This document shows, one piece after another, positions 57,372 through 64,000 of a DNA stretch of 64,000 nt (position 1 is its first letter; every line of letters starts with the position of its first letter). Origin of the DNA: Variovorax gossypii (GTDB lineage: Bacteria > Pseudomonadota > Gammaproteobacteria > Burkholderiales > Burkholderiaceae_C); assembly GCF_003965815.1 (NCBI RefSeq), contig NZ_RXOE01000003.1, positions 62,001 through 126,000 on the forward strand. Direction: 5' to 3'. The translations under genes were made by a program, and so were the position numbers. Below the pieces are notes generated by a model, which ran no database searches, was not told where the DNA came from, and saw only the letters and a list, made by a program, of their open reading frames with translations.

Positions 57372-59201
57372 ATGTCTTCAGTCAGAACAGAGAAAGAGGC
57401 AGCCACCACGCTGGACGAAGCCCTCAAGCCTGCGAAAAACCGTGATGCCGAAGGCGACGCGGTGGTCCGCGTCCTCAAGAGCGTGACGGAAGACAGCACG
57501 CCGGTGGGCGAGACCACCGACGGCTTCCATCTCGTCATCGATGCCCTCAAGCTCAACGGCATCGACACCATCTTCGGCCTGCCCGGCATCCCGATCACCG
57601 ACCTCACGCGCATGGCCCAGGCCGAAGGGCTGCGCGTCATTTCCTTCCGCCACGAGCAGCATGCCGGCAACGCCGCCGCCGCAGCCGGCTTTCTCACGCA
57701 GAAGCCCGGCATCTGCCTGACCGTGTCGGCCCCCGGCTTCCTCAACGGCCTCACCGCGCTGGCCAACGCCACCACCAACTGCTTCCCGATGATCCTCATC
57801 AGCGGCTCCAGCGAGCGCGAGATCGTCGACCTGCAGCAGGGCGACTACGAGGAAATGGACCAGCTCGCCATCGCCAAGCCGCTGTGCAAGGCCGCCTTCC
57901 GCGTGCTGCATGCCCAGGACATCGGCGTGGGCATCGCGCGCGCCATCCGCGCCGCGCTGTCGGGCCGTCCGGGCGGCGTGTACCTCGACCTGCCGGCCAA
58001 GCTGTTCGCGCAGACCATGGACGCGGCGGCCGGCAAGGCCTCGCTCATCAAGGTGGTCGATGCCGCGCCGCGCCAGATCCCGGCGGCCGACGCCGTCCAG
58101 CGCGCGCTCGACATCCTCAAGGGCGCCAAGCGCCCGCTGATCCTGCTCGGCAAGGGCGCCGCCTACGCGCAGGCCGACGCGGACATCCGCGCGCTGGTCG
58201 AGAAGACGGGTATTCCCTACCTGCCGATGTCCATGGCCAAGGGCCTGCTGCCCGACACGCATGCGCAGTCGGCCGCCGCCGCTCGCTCCTACGTGCTGCA
58301 GGAGGCCGACGTGGTGGTGCTCGTCGGCGCGCGCCTCAACTGGCTGCTCTCGCACGGCAAGGGCAAGACCTGGGCGCAGGAGAAGGGCGCCAAGCGCTTC
58401 ATCCAGATCGACATCGCGCCGACCGAGATCGACAGCAACGTCGCCATCGAGGCGCCCGTGATCGGCGACATCGGCTCCTGCGTGGCCGCGCTGCTGGCCG
58501 GCATCGACGCCAAGTGGGCCAAGCCGCCGGCCGAGTGGACCGGCGCCATCGCCGAGCGCAAGGACAAGAACCTGTCGAAGATGGCCGCCACGCTGGCCGC
58601 GCGGCCCTCGCCGATGAACTTCCACAGCGCGCTCAGCGTGATCCGCGACCAGGTGAAGGCACGGCCCGACGCCATCGTCGTCAACGAGGGCGCCAACACG
58701 CTCGACTTCGCGCGCAGCATCGTCGACATGTACGAGCCGCGCAAGCGCCTCGACGTGGGCACCTGGGGGATCATGGGCATCGGCATGGGCTTCTCCGTGG
58801 CCGCCGCCGTGGTCACGGGCAAGCCGGTGATCGCCATCGAGGGCGACAGCGCCTTCGGCTTCAGCGGCATGGAGGTGGAAACCATCTGCCGCTACAACCT
58901 GCCGGTCTGCGTCATCGTCTTCAACAACAACGGCGTCTACCGCGGCACCGACGTGAACTCCAGCGGCACGCCCGACGTGGCGCCCACGGTGTTCGTCAAG
59001 AACGCGCGCTACGACAAGCTGATGGAAGCCTTCGGCGGCGTCGGCGTCAACGCCACCACCGCCGACGAGCTGCAGAAGGCCCTGGCCGAGGCCGTCGCCT
59101 CGGGCCGCCCGACGCTGATCAACGCCGTCATCGACGAGACCGCCGGCACCGAGAGCGGCCGCATCACGAGCCTGAACCCCGCCACGGCGAAGAAGAAGTA
59201 A
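57372..59201 (+). CDS. oxc: Oxalyl-CoA decarboxylase
   Basis: This ThDP-dependent enzyme converts oxalyl-CoA to formyl-CoA and CO2. The product (609 residues) matches Oxalobacter Oxc: [18 protein letters not shown] with the catalytic Glu, [40 protein letters not shown], and the ThDP motif [20 protein letters not shown] with NNNGVY. About 40 residues precede the usual N terminus (DGFHxxIDALK), an extension that looks charged and disordered. A strong Shine-Dalgarno (AGGAG) supports ATG 57372. It is the first gene of the unit with frc and is preceded by the FNR-like site. With Frc it forms the standard oxalate cycle. Confidence 0.96.
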   Translation: MSSVRTEKEAATTLDEALKPAKNRDAEGDAVVRVLKSVTEDSTPVGETTDGFHLVIDALKLNGIDTIFGLPGIPITDLTRMAQAEGLRVISFRHEQHAGNAAAAAGFLTQKPGICLTVSAPGFLNGLTALANATTNCFPMILISGSSEREIVDLQQGDYEEMDQLAIAKPLCKAAFRVLHAQDIGVGIARAIRAALSGRPGGVYLDLPAKLFAQTMDAAAGKASLIKVVDAAPRQIPAADAVQRALDILKGAKRPLILLGKGAAYAQADADIRALVEKTGIPYLPMSMAKGLLPDTHAQSAAAARSYVLQEADVVVLVGARLNWLLSHGKGKTWAQEKGAKRFIQIDIAPTEIDSNVAIEAPVIGDIGSCVAALLAGIDAKWAKPPAEWTGAIAERKDKNLSKMAATLAARPSPMNFHSALSVIRDQVKARPDAIVVNEGANTLDFARSIVDMYEPRKRLDVGTWGIMGIGMGFSVAAAVVTGKPVIAIEGDSAFGFSGMEVETICRYNLPVCVIVFNNNGVYRGTDVNSSGTPDVAPTVFVKNARYDKLMEAFGGVGVNATTADELQKALAEAVASGRPTLINAVIDETAGTESGRITSLNPATAKKK

Positions 59202-59234
59202 CCCGCGTTTCGTTTCATTCAAGGAGATATCCCA

Positions 59235-60506
59235 ATGAGCAACAAGCCCCTCAACGGCATCAAGATCATCGACTTCACGCACGTGCAGGCCGGCCCCGCG
59301 TGCACGCAGTTGCTGGCCTGGTTCGGCGCCGACGTGATCAAGGTGGAGCGCCCCGGCGCGGGCGACGTGACGCGCTCGCAGCTGCGCGACATTCCGGACG
59401 TCGACGCGCTCTACTTCACCATGCTCAACAGCAACAAGCGCTCGATCACGCTGGACACGAAGAAGCCCGAGGGCAAGGCCGTGCTGGAGAAGCTGATCCG
59501 CGAATCCGACGTGCTGGTGGAAAACTTCGGCCCCGGCGCGCTGGACCGCATGGGCTTCACCTGGGAACGCATCCAGGAGCTGAATCCGAAGATGATCGTC
59601 GCGTCGGTCAAGGGCTTCAGCGAAGGCCACCACTACGAAGACCTGAAGGTGTACGAGAACGTGGCGCAGTGCGCCGGCGGCGCCGCCTCCACCACCGGCT
59701 GGTGGAAGGGCGGGAACTCCGTCCCGACGATCTCGGCGGCGGCGCTTGGCGACTCCAACACCGGCATGCACCTGGCCATCGGCATCCTCACGGCCATCAT
59801 CGGACGCGAGCAGACGGGCAAGGGCCAGAAGGTGGCCTGCTCGATGCAGGACGCCGTGCTCAACCTGTGCCGCGTGAAGATGCGCGACCAGCAGCGCCTG
59901 GACAGCGTGGGCTACCTCGAGGAATACCCGCAGTACCCGCACGAGATGAGCGCATTCGCCGACAAGGTCGTGCCGCGCGGCGGCAACGCCGGCGGCGGTG
60001 GCCAGCCCGGCTGGATCCTGAAGTGCAAGGGCTGGCAGACCGACCCCAACGCCTACATCTACTTCACGGTGCAGGGCCATGCCTGGGAGCCGATCTGCGA
60101 CGCGCTGGGCAAGCCCGAGTGGAAGACCGACCCCGACTACATGACGGCCAAGGCCCGCCAGCCGCACATCGAGCAGATCTTCGCCACCATCGAGGACTTC
60201 ATCAAGGACAAGACCAAGTTCGAGGCGGTGGACATCTTCCGCAAGCACGACATTCCCTGCGCCCCGGTGCTGTCGATGAAGGAACTGCTGCACGACGAGT
60301 CGCTGCGCAAGAGCGGCTCGATCGTCGAAGTCCCGCACAAGGAACGCGGCAGCTACTGGACCATCGGCAGCCCGATCAAGTTCTCGGACCTCAAGCCCGA
60401 AGTCACCGCCTCGCCCCTGCTGGGCGAGCACACCGACGACGTGCTGGCTGAGCTCGGCTACAGCCAGGACCAGATCGCCAGCCTGCACGCGGCCAAGGCC
60501 GTGTAG
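59235..60506 (+). CDS. frc: Formyl-CoA:oxalate CoA-transferase, copy 1
   Basis: The 423-residue class III CoA-transferase moves CoA from formyl-CoA to oxalate, regenerating oxalyl-CoA for Oxc. It has the family N terminus ([20 protein letters not shown]), the catalytic Asp173 in [11 protein letters not shown], and the glycine loop [19 protein letters not shown] that covers the active site in Oxalobacter Frc. Similarity to E. coli YfdW and Oxalobacter Frc is high throughout. It lies 33 bases after oxc with a good Shine-Dalgarno (AAGGAGATA). A second, distinct copy is encoded at 61202. Confidence 0.95.
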   Translation: MSNKPLNGIKIIDFTHVQAGPACTQLLAWFGADVIKVERPGAGDVTRSQLRDIPDVDALYFTMLNSNKRSITLDTKKPEGKAVLEKLIRESDVLVENFGPGALDRMGFTWERIQELNPKMIVASVKGFSEGHHYEDLKVYENVAQCAGGAASTTGWWKGGNSVPTISAAALGDSNTGMHLAIGILTAIIGREQTGKGQKVACSMQDAVLNLCRVKMRDQQRLDSVGYLEEYPQYPHEMSAFADKVVPRGGNAGGGGQPGWILKCKGWQTDPNAYIYFTVQGHAWEPICDALGKPEWKTDPDYMTAKARQPHIEQIFATIEDFIKDKTKFEAVDIFRKHDIPCAPVLSMKELLHDESLRKSGSIVEVPHKERGSYWTIGSPIKFSDLKPEVTASPLLGEHTDDVLAELGYSQDQIASLHAAKAV

Positions 60507-60600
60507 GGCAGCAGCAGCCCTGTGCAGGGGGCTTCACACCAACCAGATTCCCCCGCACAGTGACAGACCCCAGCCAGCAGTCAGCGCCCGGGAGGCACTC

Positions 60601-61047
60601 ATGCAAGCGAACCTGGATTTCAAGCAGCTCGTCGAAGGCGCCGGCGATGCGATCATGGTGTGCGACGCGGAGGGCGCGATCACGCTGTGGAACCGCGCAG
60701 CCGAGCGCATCTTCGGCTTCAGCGAGGCCGAGGCCCTCGGCCAGTCGCTCGACCTGATCATTCCCCAGCGCCAACGCCAGCGGCACTGGGACGGCTACAA
60801 CAAGACGATGGAAACCGGCGTCACCAAGTACGGCGCCGACCTGCTGCGCGTTCCCGCGCTGCACAAGGACGGGCACACGCTCTCCATTGCCTTCACGGTG
60901 TCGATGCTGTTCTCCGCCGCTCACGAGGTCACCGGCATCGTCGCCATCGTCCGCGACGAGACAGCCCGCTTCGCGGAGGAGCGCAAACTTCGCGCCCGTC
61001 TGGTAGAAGTCGAAGCCACGATGAACGAACCTGGGAACGACAGTTGA
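60601..61047 (+). CDS. PAS domain protein
   Basis: The product (148 residues) is essentially one PAS domain (about residues 10-120): [40 protein letters not shown], and [20 protein letters not shown] at its end, followed by a short coiled-coil-like tail. It carries no output domain, so it would act through a partner or as a small sensor. Its place between two formyl-CoA transferase genes suggests sensing of redox state, CoA ester or another ligand relevant to oxalate metabolism. The ligand is unknown; no conserved heme His could be assigned with confidence. Confidence 0.88.
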   Translation: MQANLDFKQLVEGAGDAIMVCDAEGAITLWNRAAERIFGFSEAEALGQSLDLIIPQRQRQRHWDGYNKTMETGVTKYGADLLRVPALHKDGHTLSIAFTVSMLFSAAHEVTGIVAIVRDETARFAEERKLRARLVEVEATMNEPGNDS

Positions 61048-61201
61048 CTGCGCCCGCCAGCACCACCCTCGACGCGCCATGCGGCGTTGCTCCTCCTTGC
61101 GGGCGCGAGCCCGCGGCGTCGTCCCGCCTTGCCTGGCACGCCGATCGTGGCACCGGCGAGCACAGTCAACTGCAGTTCCCAGGTCAAGAAGGAGACAGTC
61201 A

Positions 61202-62449
61202 ATGAGCCAAGCACTCGAGGGCGTCCGCATCCTCGACTTCACCCATGTGCAGTCCGGCCCCACCTGCACGCAACTGCTGGCCTGGTTCGGCGCCGACGTG
61301 ATCAAGGTCGAGCGTGCCGGCGAAGGCGACGCCACGCGCGGCCAGCTGCGCGACATTCCCGGCGCGGACAGCCTCTACTTCACGATGCTGAACCACAACA
61401 AGCGCTCGATCACGCTGGACACCAAGAACCCCAAGGGCAAGGAGGTTCTGGACAGCCTGATCAAGACCTGCGACGTGCTGGTGGAGAACTTCGCGCCCGG
61501 TGCGCTCGACCGCATGGGCATCACCTGGGCCCACATCCAGAAGCTCAACCCGCGCATGATCGTGGCCTCGGTCAAGGGTTTCGGGCCCGGCAAGTACGAG
61601 CACTGCAAGGTCTACGAGAACGTGGCCCAGTGCGCCGGCGGCGCGGCCTCCACCACCGGCTTCGAGGACGGCCCGCCGCTGGTGACGGGCGCGCAGATCG
61701 GCGACAGCGGCACCGGCCTGCACCTGGCGCTCGGCATCCTGGCGGCGCTCTTCCAGCGCAACAGCACCGGGCGCGGCCAGCAGGTGCTCGCGCCGATGCA
61801 GGACGCGGTGCTCAACCTGTGCCGCGTGAAGATGCGCGACCAGCAGCGGCTGGAGCGCACCGGCACCATGCACGAGTACCCGCAGTACCCCGACGGCAAG
61901 TTCGGCGACGCGGTGCCGCGCGCGGGCAACGCATCGGGCGGCGGCCAGCCGGGCTCCATCCTGAAGTGCAAGGGCTGGGAGACCGACCCGAACGCGTACA
62001 TCTACTTCATCACGCAGGCGGCCGTGTGGCCGGCGGTGTGCAAGGTCATCGGCGAGGAAGGCTGGATCGACGACGAGGCCTACGCCACGCCGGCCGCACG
62101 CCTGCTGCACCTGAAGCCGATCTTCGCGCGTATCGAGCAGTGGACCATGACCAAGACCAAGTTCGAGGCCATGGACATCCTCAACGAGTACGACATTCCC
62201 TGCGGGCCGATCCTGTCGATGAAGGAGATCGCCGCGGACGAATCGCTGCGCGAGACCGGCACCATCGTCGAGGTCGACCACCCGGTGCGCGGCAAGTACC
62301 TGACGGTGGGCAACCCCATCAAGATGTCCGACAGCCCGACGGTGGTGACGCGTTCGCCGCTGCTCGGCGAACACACCGAGGAAGTGCTGAGGCAGCTCGG
62401 CTACGGCGCGGACGACCTGGCGACCCTGCGGGCCGAACGCGTGATCTGA
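61202..62449 (+). CDS. frc: Formyl-CoA:oxalate CoA-transferase, copy 2
   Basis: The product (415 residues, start ATG 61202 after AAGGAGA) is a close paralogue of the upstream Frc, with [20 protein letters not shown] at the N terminus and the catalytic Asp168 in [10 protein letters not shown]. The glycine loop reads [18 protein letters not shown], so one Gly is Ser and the following Trp is Ser compared with copy 1; this may alter acceptor or donor choice (for example succinyl-CoA rather than formyl-CoA). A ligase beta subunit gene nearby could supply succinyl-CoA. An in-frame ATG at 61079 would add 41 residues without homology. Lateral duplication followed by divergence is likely. Confidence 0.94.
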   Translation: MSQALEGVRILDFTHVQSGPTCTQLLAWFGADVIKVERAGEGDATRGQLRDIPGADSLYFTMLNHNKRSITLDTKNPKGKEVLDSLIKTCDVLVENFAPGALDRMGITWAHIQKLNPRMIVASVKGFGPGKYEHCKVYENVAQCAGGAASTTGFEDGPPLVTGAQIGDSGTGLHLALGILAALFQRNSTGRGQQVLAPMQDAVLNLCRVKMRDQQRLERTGTMHEYPQYPDGKFGDAVPRAGNASGGGQPGSILKCKGWETDPNAYIYFITQAAVWPAVCKVIGEEGWIDDEAYATPAARLLHLKPIFARIEQWTMTKTKFEAMDILNEYDIPCGPILSMKEIAADESLRETGTIVEVDHPVRGKYLTVGNPIKMSDSPTVVTRSPLLGEHTEEVLRQLGYGADDLATLRAERVI

Positions 62450-62561
62450 GGCGCGGCGCAGGCCCGCCTTCCCGTCATCTTCGAGTCTTGAGACAGCGCC
62501 GCCTGCGGGCGACGCAGAGGGTTCCTGCGCCTGCGAATTGCGCGCCTCCGGTCCATAACTC

Positions 62562-62645
62562 CTGGTGAATGGTTTTTATAAATTCATTTAATTTTTATTT
62601 ATCGTCCATCGATCCTACATTTTGAACTCGCCGGAATTTCTCGAT
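62562..62645. promoter_or_regulatory. AT-rich promoter-like patch upstream of the small gene and sucC
   Basis: This stretch contains TTTTTATAAATTCATTTAAT followed by more T-rich sequence, in sharp contrast to the roughly two-thirds GC surroundings. It probably holds promoter elements for the downstream small gene and ligase gene. A stretch of this kind is also a candidate site for a nucleoid protein. Confidence 0.5.
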
Positions 62646-62683
62646 CAATTCAACCTCTTCGGCATTCATTCAAGGAGAAGATC

Positions 62684-63001
62684 ATGGAAAACCATTCGCC
62701 CGTCCAATACTGGCGCGATGAAATCGAACGCAATGCCTACAACGCCGCATTCTTCGAATTGGGATTGCGCTGGCATTGGGACGGAGAGACCTACGACCGC
62801 CTGATGGGCCTCGGCCAGGATGCGAACGAGCGAATCGGCCATTACCTGAAGACCCACCAGCCGCATCTCCTGAAGGCCTACGACGCCGAATTCCTGGCGG
62901 TCGCCATCGAGCAGAAGAAGGAAATTCACAGAAAGCGGGAAATGGCCTCTTCGAGCTATTTCAATTGGGCCGAAAGCCACGGCGTCGAGCTCGGCGCCTG
63001 A
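62684..63001 (+). CDS. Small protein of unknown function
   Basis: The 105-residue product is hydrophilic, Glu/His/Tyr-rich and has no signal peptide ([40 protein letters not shown]; then a mostly helical acidic/basic C terminus). A good Shine-Dalgarno AAGGAGA lies before the ATG. It follows an AT-rich patch and shows slightly lower GC than neighbours. It is 35 bases before the ligase beta-subunit gene and probably cotranscribed. No family is recognised; an accessory or regulatory role in the CoA-ligase unit is possible but unsupported. Confidence 0.7.
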   Translation: MENHSPVQYWRDEIERNAYNAAFFELGLRWHWDGETYDRLMGLGQDANERIGHYLKTHQPHLLKAYDAEFLAVAIEQKKEIHRKREMASSSYFNWAESHGVELGA

Positions 63002-63036
63002 ATTCCTCCAATTCAAATGAACGACCCGTTCCGGCC

Positions 63037-64000
63037 ATGAACATCCACGAATACCAGGGCAAGGAAGTGCTGCGCCAATACGGCGTGGCGACCCCTCGCG
63101 GATTCGTCTGCCGCTCGCCCGACGAGGCGGCCGACGCCGCCAGCCGCATCGGCGGCCGGGCCTGGGTGGTCAAGGCGCAGATCCATGCGGGCGGCCGCGG
63201 CAAGGGCGGCGGCGTGAAGCCGGCCTGGTCGGTGGACGAGGTGCGCCGCCACGCCGGGCAGATGCTCGGCATGACGCTGAAGACGCCGCAGACCGGCCCC
63301 GAGGGCCGCGTGGTGAGGCAGCTGCTGGTGGAGGAGAGCGTCGAGATCGACAAGGAGCTGTATCTCGGCTTCGTGGTCGACCGCAATTCGCAGCGCGTGG
63401 CCCTGATGGCCTCGAGCGAAGGCGGCATGGACATCGAGGAGGTGGCCGCGCGCACGCCCGAGAAGATCCACAAGCTCTTCATCGACCCCGATGCCGGCCT
63501 GCGCATCGCCGACGTGGACGGCATGGCGCGCCGCATCGGCATCACCGAGCGTTCGCTGGTGCAGGCGCGCGTGCTCATGCAGAACCTCTACCAGGCCTTC
63601 GACGGCAGCGATGCCTCGCTGGCGGAGATCAACCCGCTGGTGCTGACGCGCGACAACCGCGTGATCGCGCTGGACGCGAAGTTCGACTTCGACGCCAACG
63701 CGCTCTTCCGCCAGCCGGAGATCGCGGCCATGCGAGACACCGACGAGGAAGACCCGATCGAGGTCGAGGCTTCGAAGTTCGACCTCTCGTACATCGCGCT
63801 CGACGGCGACATCGGCTGCCTCGTCAACGGCGCGGGCCTCGCGATGGCGACGATGGACGCGATCAAGCTCTACGGCGGCGCGCCCGCCAACTTCCTCGAC
63901 GTGGGCGGCGGCGCCACGCCCCAGAAAGTGACCGAGGCCTTCAAGCTGATGCTGCGCAACCCGAAGCTCAAGGCGGTGCTGGTCAACATCTTCGGCGGCA
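63037..64000 (+). CDS. sucC: ADP-forming succinate-CoA ligase beta subunit (SucC family), 5' part
   Basis: The gene runs off the window with no stop codon; about 321 codons are visible. The N terminus [20 protein letters not shown] is the ATP-grasp fold of SucC, with [20 protein letters not shown] (nucleotide-binding glycine loop) and [19 protein letters not shown] motifs near residue 200, then [18 protein letters not shown]. The family includes succinyl-CoA synthetase and malate-CoA ligase beta subunits. The likely partner SucD/MtkB would lie beyond the window. Close to two formyl-CoA transferase genes, it may feed the CoA pool for oxalate activation (inference). It could also simply be the housekeeping TCA-cycle copy. 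Confidence 0.9.
   Translation, partial: MNIHEYQGKEVLRQYGVATPRGFVCRSPDEAADAASRIGGRAWVVKAQIHAGGRGKGGGVKPAWSVDEVRRHAGQMLGMTLKTPQTGPEGRVVRQLLVEESVEIDKELYLGFVVDRNSQRVALMASSEGGMDIEEVAARTPEKIHKLFIDPDAGLRIADVDGMARRIGITERSLVQARVLMQNLYQAFDGSDASLAEINPLVLTRDNRVIALDAKFDFDANALFRQPEIAAMRDTDEEDPIEVEASKFDLSYIALDGDIGCLVNGAGLAMATMDAIKLYGGAPANFLDVGGGATPQKVTEAFKLMLRNPKLKAVLVNIFGG

Noticed and set aside
57378..60488. 1036-codon minus-strand open frame opposite oxc and frc
   Set aside because: Composition is typical of an antisense shadow, and both + strand genes match well-known enzymes.

Overview
The window is high-GC bacterial chromosome with dense gene packing and no insertion sequences, integrases, CRISPR arrays or rRNA. 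Gene content points to a betaproteobacterium of the Burkholderiales, probably Comamonadaceae and Variovorax-like: pyrR-pyrB followed by a degenerate pyrC, many ABC and TctCBA-type uptake systems with periplasmic binding proteins, IclR/GntR/LysR regulators beside catabolic genes, and a paired intergenic hairpin repeat. The genus is inference; no marker gene was compared.

Layout. 1-3500: end of pyrR, pyrB, a dihydroorotase-like gene lacking the metal-binding histidines, and plsC, ending in a bidirectional terminator. 3579-15764: a divergent IclR regulator and a colinear + strand block (FAD dehydrogenase, SDR, branched-chain-type ABC transporter with a fused permease-ATPase, metallo-beta-lactamase-fold protein, DMT exporter, Old Yellow Enzyme, double EthD protein), which looks like a catabolic operon for an unidentified cyclic or aromatic-type compound. 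15793-23838: surface and sensing genes, namely a lipoprotein, a small secreted protein, a chemoreceptor, a 1035-residue Asp-rich and LLGG-repeat protein, and an orphan phage NinX-like gene. 24026-25132: glutathione-dependent formaldehyde dehydrogenase.

25790-40174: two linked amino-acid-type uptake and catabolism clusters. One has a class V aminotransferase, binding protein, two permeases and an IclR regulator. The other has an ABC ATPase, an M20 deacylase and a three-in-one flavoprotein dehydrogenase on the minus strand, divergent from a DapA-like lyase, binding protein, permease, hydantoinase and GntR regulator, with tandem GTATAC operators in the divergent promoter. Only one ATPase serves two sets of permeases. 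The enzymes could run cyclic amide or hydantoin to N-acyl/carbamoyl amino acid to amino acid to imino/keto acid to cleavage.

40206-52007: a family B DNA polymerase (PolB), LysR, a single-chain CydDC-like ABC exporter, and a methyltransferase-cupin pair divergent from a large SARP/BTAD-ATPase regulator. 52129-52203: tRNA-Arg(CCU).

52456-64000: an apparent oxalate-use locus: tctCBA uptake genes, a cytidylate-kinase-like/BON protein, a Crp/Fnr regulator, oxalyl-CoA decarboxylase, two formyl-CoA transferases flanking a PAS protein, a small unknown protein after an AT-rich patch, and the start of a succinyl-CoA-ligase-type beta subunit. FNR-like palindromes (TTGAC-N4-RTCAA) lie upstream of both tctC and oxc, suggesting that the local Crp/Fnr protein links oxalate import and breakdown.
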